From positions 1 through 17,462 of the forward strand of contig DFZJ01000118.1 of assembly GCA_002382045.1 (NCBI GenBank): a DNA stretch of 17,462 nt. The letters run 5' to 3'. Both the position numbers and the translations under genes were made by a program. This stretch comes from Syntrophaceae bacterium UBA4059 (GTDB taxonomy: Bacteria; Desulfobacterota; Syntrophia; Syntrophales; Smithellaceae). Positions 6,915 through 14,316 of this stretch are shown here, piece after piece. The notes under the pieces were generated by a model. The model made no database searches and had not been told where the DNA came from. It was given only the letters and a program-made list of their open reading frames with translations. The first letter of the stretch is position 1. Each line of letters starts with the position of its first letter.

Positions 6915-7228
6915 GAGGGGCCTTCCTTTCCGCAAGGGGGTGTCGCAGGGGATTTGTCGGTATTGCGCGGCGCGATCTTGGTCTTGATCCGCGGAACCAC
7001 TTCGCTGTAGAAAAAGGCTTGGGCCTGTTCAGGACGAATGCCGCTGAACTCGCGTTCGCCTACCCGCACGGAAACGCCTTTAGAACAGGCATCCATGCAG
7101 AAAGCGCCGACGATGTCAACCAGACCTTCCAGATTCTCTTTTTCAATCAGACGGAACAACTCCGATGCCAGTTCGTCGGAGCCGCGCAAGCTGCATGAGC
7201 TGCCGACACAGATCGTTATCAAGAGCAT
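6911..7228 (-). CDS. Thioredoxin-like [2Fe-2S] ferredoxin (HydC/NuoE C-terminal type)
   Basis: A 105-residue small cytosolic protein. C7-x4-C12 (ICVGSSCSLRG) and C44-x3-C48 (AFCMDACSKG) are the four ligands expected for a thioredoxin-fold [2Fe-2S] cluster, as in the NuoE/HydC family and the shethna-type ferredoxins. The fold ends at about residue 80; the last 25 residues are polar and rich in K, P and T. It starts 1 bp after the stop of the large hydrogenase fusion and its stop overlaps the hydS start (ATGA), so it lies between the two hydrogenases. Proteins of this type commonly accompany group C hydrogenases. It may pass electrons to HydS or between the two enzymes, but its partner is not shown by the sequence. 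Confidence 0.9.
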   Translation of the reverse strand: MLLITICVGSSCSLRGSDELASELFRLIEKENLEGLVDIVGAFCMDACSKGVSVRVGEREFSGIRPEQAQAFFYSEVVPRIKTKIAPRNTDKSPATPPCGKEGPS

Positions 7229-7229
7229 T

Positions 7230-10200
7230 TTATTTACCCGCTTCTTCCGCAGGGATCAGCGGCATCAGATGGGCGTCGATAAAAGCCCCCGCCTGGTCCA
7301 GATGATCCACGGATATGATTTTATTGCCGATCGCCACATTCGGTCCGCCTTCACACTGTCCTGTGCAGAAACGCGCCTTAACGCGGAAACGCTCTGCCAG
7401 TCCGCGCTTTCTTAATTCGGCGGCCAGCCCTTCCAGCAGCTTCCAGGAGCCTTTGATATAGCAGTTGGTCCCGATGCAAACGCCGACATCCACCACGGGC
7501 CCGGATGCCACCTCTTCTTCCTTGATGTCCTGCACCCGCATGGAACGGCGTTTGTAAGTGGTATGCAAAGCGTGGTGCGACGTTTCGCTGTCCGGCTTTC
7601 CCAGCCAGTTTGTATAAATATCCTGAACCGAGGGATTATCCTGACTGGCGCGGATGGGGGCTTCCTGATCCAGACGATAGAGAACATCCAGGCGATGCTC
7701 CGCGTCGCTTTTCAATAGCGGCGCGGGATTGCCGGAGCCGTTGATGCAGCCGCCGGGACAGGCCATAATTTCAATCAGATCGTACGGGGCGTCGCCGGCC
7801 CGCATCCGGTCGATCAATGCCTGGGCGTTTTGCAGACCGCTGACCACGGCCAGACGCACTTGGGAGTCGCCCAGGGCAATGGTGGTTTCTTTGACGCCCT
7901 GGAGTCCGCGGACGCCATCATAGTTAAAGCTTTCCATTCGTTTGCCCATGACGCGTTCCGCCGCCAGACGAAGCGCTGCTTCGGCCACACCGCCGCTGGC
8001 GCCGAAGATGATTCCCGCGCCGGATACCTTGCCAAAGAAAGCATCCACCGGCTGCGGCGTTATCTTGCGCGGATCGATATTTTTTTCTCCGAGCATGGTC
8101 ATGACATCCCAGGTTGTGAGAACTTTATCTACATCCTGGAGATGATCGGTTTTGAACTCGGGGCGCATGGATTCATATTTTTTGGCGTTACACGGCATGA
8201 TGGAAACAAAATACAGCAACTCCGGCCGAACCTTGAGTTGTTTGGCGAAATATTGCTTCATGACCGCGCCGAACATCTGTTGGGGCGATTTGCAGGAGGA
8301 CAGATGCGGCAAAATATCCGGCGCCATTTTTTCGCAGTAATTAACCCAGGCCGGGCAGCAGGACGTAATTTGCGGCAGGATGCCGCCTTCGGCCAGGCGT
8401 GACAGAAATTCCGTGCCTTCCTCCATGATGGTCAGATCGGCCGCCCAGCAGGTGTCAAAGACAAAATTAAAGCCCAACTGCTTCAAGCAGGCGCTCAAAA
8501 CCGGCATGACGTCGGCGCCCGCGATGCCATATTTTTCGCCGAAAGCGGCGCGGACGGCGGGAGCGATTTGAGCGACAACGGTCAAGTCCGGATTTTTCAG
8601 TGCCCGGTAAACATCGGGCAGCGCAGGCTTCAGCGTCAGCGCGCCGGTGGGACAGACCATGGCACAGTGGCCGCAGGCCACGCAGGCGGTCAGATCCAAC
8701 GGCCGATGATCGTTGGGGCCGATGGTTAAAACATCGTTGGTTTCATAGAAGCTCAGCGCCGAGACACCCTCCATTTCACGGCAGACTTTCAGGCACAGGC
8801 CGCACAAAATACACTTGCCTGCATCCCGCGTGATGATGGGGTGGTTTTCATCAATCGGCAAAGGTTTGGCCGGTTGCGTCGGATCATATTCGACGCCATA
8901 CTCGCTGGCATAGTTGCGAAGCTGGCAGTCATAGCGTTCCGTGCAGCCGCAGGCGATACAGCGGGAGGCTTCCGCCATAACGGTTTCCTGATCCCACGTT
9001 GCGGACGATTCTTCAAAATTTGTTTTTCTGGCTTGCGGTTCCAGCACCGGTACTTCCTGACGATGCGCCCGTTTGATATCCTTGAACGTATCCGGCGGCA
9101 AATCCTTCCATGTGCCTTTGGTGCAGGTATAGGGATCGTCCTTTATCGTGACGGATCCCGCACAGACATATTCATGGATGGCTGCTGCGGCGCGTTTGCC
9201 CGCGCCGATGGCGGCAATGGCGATGTCCGGGCCGGTGACGCAGTCGCCGCCGGAGAAAACCCAGGGCAGGGCCGTTTGCATCGTTTGCGGATTCACCACA
9301 ACATGGCCCCCTTTGTCAATTAACGTCTTATCGCCGACACAGAAGCCGTCTACCGCCTGGCCGATGGCGGAAATAATCGTAGTTGCCGTGAGGGTAAATT
9401 CCGAACCTTCCTGCGGGACGGGACGCCGTCTGCCGCTTTTGTCCGGCTCTCCCAGCGCCATCCTCACGCAGGTCATTTGCAAGATGTCGCCCGCGCCGGC
9501 AATGGAAACCGGTGCGGTGAGAAATTGCATGTTTACGCCTTCTTCAATGGCCTCTTCAATTTCGACGTCCTGGGCAGGCATTTCCTGACGCGTGCGCCGA
9601 TAGGCGACAATCACTTCTTTGACGCCCAGCCGAACGGCGCTGCGCGCCGCGTCCATGGCCGTATTGCCGCCGCCGATGACAATGACACGATTGCCAAGCG
9701 CCGGCTTTTCACCCCGAGCGAGTCTGGCGAGAAAATCGAGACCGGACATGACGCCCCGGGTCTCTTCACCTTTTGCTCCCATAGCGGTTGCTTTTTGCGC
9801 GCCCAGTCCTAAAAAGACTGCTTCAAAGCCGTCCCGTTTGAGCGATTCCAGCGTGAAATCGCGCCCCAATTTTTTGTTATAGAAGATGTTGACCCCCAGA
9901 GCGAGGATGTTTTGGATTTCCGTATCCAGGTCCTTTTCAGGCAGGCGGTAGTATGGGATTCCCCAGCGCAGCATGCCGCCTGCCGCTTCCTGCATTTCAA
10001 AAATGGTAACCGAATGACCCATCCGCCGCAAAAACCAGGCGGCGGAAAGTCCCGCCGGTCCCGCGCCGATAATGGCAATCTGATGTCCTGTGTCCGGAAG
10101 ACATACGGGCTTATAAGGCTCCAACTGGAACGTGTCCCAGTCGGCGACGTAGCGTTTGATGCCGTTGATGTTAACGGCGCCGTCCAGGGCGTTGCGCCGG

Positions 10201-10664
10201 CAATCCGCTTCGCAGGGGTGAGGGCAGACACGCCCGCAAACAGCGGGCAGGGGATTACTGTCCTTGATCACGGCAAGCGCTTCGAGAAAATTACCGCAGT
10301 TGACATGGTAAATGTACTTCTGAATATCGATATGCGCCGGGCAGCGGGAAACACAGGGCGCGATACAGTCACCGTAATGATGGCGCAAAAGAGCCTGAAG
10401 ATAAATACGACGGTAACTTTGAAGGGCTTCTGATTGCGTGCGGATGATCATGCCATCGACAACCGGTGTGGACGTAGCGGAAACGAATCTGGTCTTGAGG
10501 CCGTCGTTCATTTCCACAAATGCGGCTTCAACATTACTCGGGGGAGTGACGCGCGGATCGTATCCAAGTGCGGGAATGTCAATCCCGTTTGAACGGGCTG
10601 CATCTATAATGGTCAGCCCATTGACTGTCGTGCAGTCTTTTCCATCAATATTTATCGTAATCAT
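7230..10664 (-). CDS. Giant fusion: ferredoxin-like + GltD/NfnB-like flavoprotein + [FeFe] hydrogenase + thioredoxin-like [2Fe-2S]
   Basis: A single 1144-residue frame. Residues 1-80: [2Fe-2S] ferredoxin-like fold lacking all cluster cysteines. 95-160: GltD-type Fe-S segment (C100, C104, C108, C143, C147, C151, C155). 195-500: FAD site (IAIIGAGPAGLSAAW) and NAD(P)H site (VIVIGGGNTAMDAAR, then AYRRTRQEMPA, whose arginines suggest NADPH). 569-580: CIACGCTERYDC. 618-671: two [4Fe-4S] motifs. About 690-1000: H-cluster domain with L1 TSCCPAW (C769, C770), L2 MPCNAKK (C825) and L3 MACPGGCINGSGNP (C969, C973), all catalytic residues kept. 1060-1135: thioredoxin-like [2Fe-2S] (C1063, C1068, C1100, C1104). 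It probably couples NAD(P)H oxidation to H2 production, or the reverse, in the cytosol. It starts at ATG 10664, 8 nt after AGGAAGGA, and heads the operon. The HydB (NuoF-like) subunit is absent; the GltD-like part seems to take its place. Confidence 0.95.
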   Translation of the reverse strand: MITINIDGKDCTTVNGLTIIDAARSNGIDIPALGYDPRVTPPSNVEAAFVEMNDGLKTRFVSATSTPVVDGMIIRTQSEALQSYRRIYLQALLRHHYGDCIAPCVSRCPAHIDIQKYIYHVNCGNFLEALAVIKDSNPLPAVCGRVCPHPCEADCRRNALDGAVNINGIKRYVADWDTFQLEPYKPVCLPDTGHQIAIIGAGPAGLSAAWFLRRMGHSVTIFEMQEAAGGMLRWGIPYYRLPEKDLDTEIQNILALGVNIFYNKKLGRDFTLESLKRDGFEAVFLGLGAQKATAMGAKGEETRGVMSGLDFLARLARGEKPALGNRVIVIGGGNTAMDAARSAVRLGVKEVIVAYRRTRQEMPAQDVEIEEAIEEGVNMQFLTAPVSIAGAGDILQMTCVRMALGEPDKSGRRRPVPQEGSEFTLTATTIISAIGQAVDGFCVGDKTLIDKGGHVVVNPQTMQTALPWVFSGGDCVTGPDIAIAAIGAGKRAAAAIHEYVCAGSVTIKDDPYTCTKGTWKDLPPDTFKDIKRAHRQEVPVLEPQARKTNFEESSATWDQETVMAEASRCIACGCTERYDCQLRNYASEYGVEYDPTQPAKPLPIDENHPIITRDAGKCILCGLCLKVCREMEGVSALSFYETNDVLTIGPNDHRPLDLTACVACGHCAMVCPTGALTLKPALPDVYRALKNPDLTVVAQIAPAVRAAFGEKYGIAGADVMPVLSACLKQLGFNFVFDTCWAADLTIMEEGTEFLSRLAEGGILPQITSCCPAWVNYCEKMAPDILPHLSSCKSPQQMFGAVMKQYFAKQLKVRPELLYFVSIMPCNAKKYESMRPEFKTDHLQDVDKVLTTWDVMTMLGEKNIDPRKITPQPVDAFFGKVSGAGIIFGASGGVAEAALRLAAERVMGKRMESFNYDGVRGLQGVKETTIALGDSQVRLAVVSGLQNAQALIDRMRAGDAPYDLIEIMACPGGCINGSGNPAPLLKSDAEHRLDVLYRLDQEAPIRASQDNPSVQDIYTNWLGKPDSETSHHALHTTYKRRSMRVQDIKEEEVASGPVVDVGVCIGTNCYIKGSWKLLEGLAAELRKRGLAERFRVKARFCTGQCEGGPNVAIGNKIISVDHLDQAGAFIDAHLMPLIPAEEAGK

Positions 10665-10988
10665 AAAATGCGTCCTTCCTCATTGTTGTTTTATCCGAAT
10701 GGTGATCGGATTTTGTTGCCTGTCTGATAATTAAAATAAACATCCTGATACGCCGTAAGTCATTGATTAGAAATTCCTATTTATGTGACCGTCAGTACCG
10801 AAGCAAGTATAGGGAAAGCTCGTTCGCATGTCAATACAATTTATTTTAAGATGATGTCGTCGTCATTAATTTTTACCGCGAATGGCTACGGTGTTTTCAT
10901 GATCGGTCAGCAAAAAAATATCATTAAAAAGGCTATGAAAAAAAACGTGAAAAATGCTATGTAAAATAAAAAGATGAGGAGCTAAACT
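10665..10988. other. Divergent intergenic region between hydrogenase operon and chemoreceptor
   Basis: 324 bp, AT-rich, no convincing gene on either strand. It must hold both divergent promoters. I find no clear sigma70 or sigma54 pair for the hydrogenase operon, nor a clear TTGAT-N4-ATCAA Fnr-type site. Near the chemoreceptor side, GCTATG occurs twice (about 10932 and 10958), each followed by an A-rich run. Confidence 0.5.
10693..10711. promoter_or_regulatory. Inverted repeat in the hydrogenase operon leader
   Basis: ATCCGA (10693-10698) and TCGGAT (10706-10711) form a 6-bp perfect inverted repeat with a 7-nt centre, 28 bp before the start codon of the hydrogenase fusion. It could be an operator or a leader hairpin just upstream of the ribosome-binding site. 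The arms are short, so chance is possible. Confidence 0.35.
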
Positions 10989-12212
10989 ATGTCGCAAATG
11001 AAATTAAGAATGAGAGTTATCAGCATATTCATGATCGTAGCCGCTGTCATGGCTTTGATTGGAATTGTCGTTATCTATCAGCTTTATAACCTTGATAGTT
11101 CCAACATCGCGGATGTAAATGCCAGTATGCGGATAACCGGAATATTGACGGCCATTGGCGTTATCGTCACGATTATTCTGGGCTTCTATGTAAGCCGTAA
11201 AGTGACCGGAGCATTGGAAAAGGGAATCAAAGGATTGTCGGAAGTCATCAATAAGGTTTCTTCCGGGTCCGCCCAGGTGTTTTCCTCCGCCCAGCAACTG
11301 GCCGACGGGGCAAGTTCTCAGGCTTCATCACTCGAACAAACGTCTTCCTCGCTGGAAGAATTATCGTCCATGACGAAACAGAATGCGGATAATGCTTCCC
11401 AGGCCAGAGCCATGATGCAGGAAGCAGGGCACATTGTTGAAAAAGTTAATCGGCACATGGATGATATGGCCAAAGCGATTGCCGAAATAACTAGATCGTC
11501 GGAAGAAACGGGAAAAATCATTAAAACGATCGATGAGATTGCTTTCCAGACCAACCTCCTGGCGTTGAATGCGGCGGTGGAAGCGGCGCGTGCCGGTGAA
11601 GCGGGCGCGGGTTTTGCCGTTGTCGCGGACGAAGTGCGCAATCTGGCAATGCGCTCAGCCGAGGCGGCAAAAAACACCAGTGAACTTATCGAAAACACAA
11701 TGAAAGCCGTTAAGAACGGAAATGAATTAACCAATTCCACACAGGAGGCTTTCAAAGACAACATGGCGTCTTCCACAAAAATCAGCCAGCTGGTTGATGA
11801 AATCGCCACGGCTTCCCAGGAGCAGGCGCATGGTATTGGCCAGATCAACCGCGCCGTAGCTGAAATGGATAAGATTGTTCAACAGGCGGCCTATAATGCT
11901 GAAGCTTCAGCCACGGCGGCAGAGACCATGAATTCTGAAGTCAATCACCTGGAAAAGCGGATGGAGGAGTTGGCCGATATGTTTGGTGCTGAACTTAACG
12001 TCAGCAAAACCAAAATATCTCCTATCGAAAAACAAGCCGCTCCGGACGTAAAGGCTTCGGGTAAGATGGCGGTCAAACCGGCTGCCTCGCACAAAATGCT
12101 GGCTGCGCCTCCTGTTCATAAAGTCAAGAAGGGGGCAGCGTCGGAAAAGCAGGCGCCGGTCAGGCCGGAACAGGTTATCCCCTTTGACAAAGATGAATTC
12201 AAGGATTTTTAG
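10989..12212 (+). CDS. Methyl-accepting chemotaxis protein with almost no periplasmic domain
   Basis: A 407-residue inner-membrane chemoreceptor. Two hydrophobic segments (about 10-31 and 50-68) flank a loop of only about 17 residues, so there is no room for a periplasmic ligand domain; a normal HAMP domain is also not evident. The cytoplasmic coiled-coil begins at about 85, and the conserved signalling tip lies at about 181-220 (IDEIAFQTNLLALNAAVEAA, GFAVVADEVRNLA), which binds CheA/CheW. Gln/Glu-rich repeats around 110-130 and 270-290 look like methylation helices. The C-terminus has a long K/A/P-rich linker ending in DKDEFKDF, not the NWETF-type CheR tether. GAGGAG precedes the ATG by 8-9 nt. 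Divergence from a hydrogenase operon suggests energy or redox taxis, but this is inference. A terminator follows. Confidence 0.93.
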   Translation: MSQMKLRMRVISIFMIVAAVMALIGIVVIYQLYNLDSSNIADVNASMRITGILTAIGVIVTIILGFYVSRKVTGALEKGIKGLSEVINKVSSGSAQVFSSAQQLADGASSQASSLEQTSSSLEELSSMTKQNADNASQARAMMQEAGHIVEKVNRHMDDMAKAIAEITRSSEETGKIIKTIDEIAFQTNLLALNAAVEAARAGEAGAGFAVVADEVRNLAMRSAEAAKNTSELIENTMKAVKNGNELTNSTQEAFKDNMASSTKISQLVDEIATASQEQAHGIGQINRAVAEMDKIVQQAAYNAEASATAAETMNSEVNHLEKRMEELADMFGAELNVSKTKISPIEKQAAPDVKASGKMAVKPAASHKMLAAPPVHKVKKGAASEKQAPVRPEQVIPFDKDEFKDF

Positions 12213-12238
12213 AACCGTCACAATTTTCTAAGGTATGG

Positions 12239-12280
12239 CCGGCAGAGCGTATTAAAAAACTCTGCCGGTTTCTTATTTTT
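12239..12280 (+). terminator. Rho-independent terminator of the chemoreceptor gene
   Basis: A 9-bp perfect stem CCGGCAGAG/CTCTGCCGG (12239-12247 with 12260-12268) encloses a 12-nt loop and is followed by TTTCTTATTTTT. The T-run overlaps the stop codon of the converging Nudix gene. On the opposite strand there is no T-run after the stem, so it works mainly for the plus strand. Confidence 0.92.
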
Positions 12281-13268
12281 CATAGCCCCGCGTAATATAA
12301 ACGGTAGCCAGATCGAAAAAGATCGTCATGCGTCTTTGCAGTTCGAAGGTCATGTAGAGATCGAGGTTTTTCTGAAGGGTTCCCTGAGACAGAGCGACAT
12401 CCCAGATATGTTTACGGATCAAACTCAGGGCGCTCAATACGCCGCTGATTTTTGCCCCCGCTTTATTTCTCTCCAAACCCAGTTTGGTATAAAAAATTTT
12501 GATGCGTTCGATATCGTACGCACAACCCAGCCAGAGCGTGATTTGTGAAATAATTCTGTCGCAGATGTTGTAAAGCGTGTGGTTTTCTATATGGCGATAT
12601 TCGGCGGTGGAAGGATTGGTGGTCATATCTTCTATCCACTGCTCAATCATTTTTTCTTTATTCTTCAAAATGTCATTGATCAGGCGTCGCGTCAGGGCAT
12701 TAGCGCCTTTGCGCTTGGCGGTCATTTTATCATCGGGATGCGAAATGGAATCCAGGATGGCCCAGTAGTCTTTTTTGCTTTTGATGTAAGCCGAAAGCGC
12801 GCGATCATTGGGACGAAAAGCAAGCGGTGGAATTTCATCAATCGGATAGAAACGCGCCTGGGCGCTGTCATCGCCTGCCCGGACTTTGCCGCCGGTTTTT
12901 TCGGCAACAAAAGTCAGAAAGAGCAGATCGCCGTAAAAACGGCTTTTATAGGAGTCCACATCCAGCAGACGGGTTATTTTGCCTTTGATGCCTGTCTCTT
13001 CATGCAGTTCGCGCAGCGCCGCATCCTGGATGCTTTCTCCCGCCTCCGCGAAACCGGTCGGGAGACACCACAGGCCTTTATGAGGCGCCCGGTCGCGTTT
13101 GACCAGAAGAATCTGCCGGGATTCATCCACAATGGTGGAAACCACCGGTAACGGATTGTCGTAAAAAAAACTGTGGCAGTGCGAACAGCAATCTCTCCAG
13201 ACATGATCTTCCTTTTTTCGGGTGATTGGCCCGCCGCAATAGAGGCAGAATCTGCGTTGTTTTTTCAT
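12273..13268 (-). CDS. Nudix hydrolase with zinc ribbon and extra C-terminal helical domain
   Basis: A 331-residue cytosolic protein. An N-terminal zinc ribbon (C8, C11, C28, C31) precedes a Nudix domain with a perfect Nudix box at residues 72-94: G-x5-E-x7-RELHEETGI. NudC-like enzymes with this layout hydrolyse pyrophosphate bonds in nucleotides such as NADH, but the exact substrate cannot be read from the sequence. Residues about 170-331 are an additional, mostly helical domain (KMIEQWIEDMTTNPS onward) that normal Nudix enzymes of ~170-200 aa lack. It faintly recalls the RsbRD N-terminal sensor domain, a low-confidence resemblance. The ATG at 13268 follows AAAGGAAATAAC on the reverse strand and overlaps the methyltransferase stop as ATGA; an ATG at 13325 would add 19 residues inside the upstream gene and is unlikely. 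Confidence 0.88.
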   Translation of the reverse strand: MKKQRRFCLYCGGPITRKKEDHVWRDCCSHCHSFFYDNPLPVVSTIVDESRQILLVKRDRAPHKGLWCLPTGFAEAGESIQDAALRELHEETGIKGKITRLLDVDSYKSRFYGDLLFLTFVAEKTGGKVRAGDDSAQARFYPIDEIPPLAFRPNDRALSAYIKSKKDYWAILDSISHPDDKMTAKRKGANALTRRLINDILKNKEKMIEQWIEDMTTNPSTAEYRHIENHTLYNICDRIISQITLWLGCAYDIERIKIFYTKLGLERNKAGAKISGVLSALSLIRKHIWDVALSQGTLQKNLDLYMTFELQRRMTIFFDLATVYITRGYEK

Positions 13269-14125
13269 GTTATTTCCTTTGAAAACCGGGGTTGAGAACA
13301 AATAAAAATAGCATCGTCTTTGCACATGGTGATGACTTTGCTGACGGCGCCGAGGTCCTGTAATTTGTGTAAAAGTTTATGGACGATATTTTTTTTATCA
13401 GCCCCCGTACCGATCAGGAAAAACGGACTTTTAAACTGATAATAATCAATAAAGAAATAGATGTCCCATGTCTGGAAAATAAGAGAATTTTTAAAATCCA
13501 GTTTCCGGATCTGGCCAAAAAAGGGAGTGAGCAGCATTTTGCCGTTTTCAGCTGAAAATTGCCGGATGATGACCTCGACCGGCAGGAGTTGTTTGTCCTT
13601 GAGCAGTTGATGTTCTTTCAAAGTATTTCTGGTGATTTGGATTAATTCCTGCATGTTGCATTGATCGTGCGTAATAGTTATGAAGGTCCCATCTTTTTTC
13701 AGAACACGGGATATTTCCGGTATCATGTCGACAAAAAAATACAAAGCAAAGCTGCAAATGATCAAATCGAAAGAAGCGGGCGGGCATTTTTTAATCGTCT
13801 GCACGCCCGTCGAGGAAAATGTTCCCGAATAGCCGGCGCGCCTGCAGGCTTCCAGGAAAAAAGGTTCGTATTCGGCAATGATATCCATACCGGTTATGGT
13901 TGCCTCCGGGTGCAGTCGTCCTTTTAAGGCTTCGGTAAATGCTCCAAAGGCGCAGCCCATTTCCAGGATGTTCCGGCAGGCGGAAAGATCAACCTGATTC
14001 AGGGCCGTGAGACGAATATCCTCTTTGTTGGATGAAAATTGACGAATAAGCGTTTCAATATGCTGATGTTTTTGCACATTGCGGAAAACCTGACGGATCT
14101 TTTTCTTGTCGAGAAAATCTGCCAT
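13265..14125 (-). CDS. Class I SAM-dependent methyltransferase
   Basis: A 286-residue protein with a Rossmann-type SAM domain: motif I NILEMGCAFGAFTEAL, acidic strand-2 end ITGMDII, motif II FDLIICSFALYFF and motif III LKKDGTFITITH. The C-terminal ~110 residues (KLLLTPFFGQIRKLDF onward) form a substrate-side region I do not recognise, so the substrate is unknown. The ATG at 14125 is chosen because TGAGGAAAA lies about 6 nt before it; a longer frame to 14254 would run through a dispersed repeat and is not credible as protein. The stop overlaps the Nudix start (ATGA), so the two are translationally coupled and may act together. Confidence 0.87.
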   Translation of the reverse strand: MADFLDKKKIRQVFRNVQKHQHIETLIRQFSSNKEDIRLTALNQVDLSACRNILEMGCAFGAFTEALKGRLHPEATITGMDIIAEYEPFFLEACRRAGYSGTFSSTGVQTIKKCPPASFDLIICSFALYFFVDMIPEISRVLKKDGTFITITHDQCNMQELIQITRNTLKEHQLLKDKQLLPVEVIIRQFSAENGKMLLTPFFGQIRKLDFKNSLIFQTWDIYFFIDYYQFKSPFFLIGTGADKKNIVHKLLHKLQDLGAVSKVITMCKDDAIFICSQPRFSKEIT

Positions 14126-14210
14126 ATTATTTTCCTCAGCTTTCTTTACAAGGGGTTGCGGTTCATGCCCTGACCCCTCTTCCGGAGACTGTTTCGTAAT
14201 GCTCTTTTTT

Positions 14211-14267
14211 GTCATTGCGAGGCGACCCCCGGGAGCCGTGGCAATCTGACTCATTGAGATTGCTTCG
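14211..14267. repeat. Dispersed 'gtcattgcgag' repeat, copy 1
   Basis: GTCATTGCGAG (14211-14221) is followed by a GC-rich centre, GTGGCAATCT (14238-14247), and then AGATTGC (14257-14263). GCAATCT/AGATTGC forms a 7-bp hairpin with a 9-nt loop, and ATTGC near the start can also pair with GCAAT. The second copy at 16824-16860 has the same ends in the same orientation. It lies in the 191-bp gap between the methyltransferase start and the HcpR-like gene. Similar palindromic repeats are known from many bacterial genomes as REP/MITE-like elements; that is general knowledge, not a search result. Confidence 0.8.
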
Positions 14268-14316
14268 TTTTACTCCAATGATATTGTGGCACAGTCTTCC
14301 CGGCAAAGGGTGGATG

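Noticed and set aside
7830..8402. Open frame of 190 codons on the plus strand
   Set aside because: Antisense to the H-cluster domain of the hydrogenase fusion, with no family resemblance.
8841..9323. Open frame of 160 codons on the plus strand inside the hydrogenase fusion gene
   Set aside because: It lies wholly opposite the strongly supported 1144-residue gene, has no recognisable domain and no ribosome-binding site; it is a by-product of the GC-rich codon use of the real gene.
7230..10664. Possibility that the large gene is glutamate synthase or an Nfn subunit
   Set aside because: The C-terminal half carries all three H-cluster motifs (TSCCP, MPCNAKK, MACPGGCINGSGNP), which those enzymes lack.
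12239..12268. Bidirectional terminator for the Nudix gene as well
   Set aside because: On the minus strand the stem is followed by CCATACC and not by a T-run, so termination in that direction is not supported.
12579..13151. Open frame of 190 codons on the plus strand
   Set aside because: Antisense to the Nudix gene, whose Nudix box and zinc ribbon are unmistakable.
14126..14254. N-terminal extension of the methyltransferase by 43 residues
   Set aside because: It would translate the dispersed repeat at 14211-14267, and a good ribosome-binding site supports the ATG at 14125.
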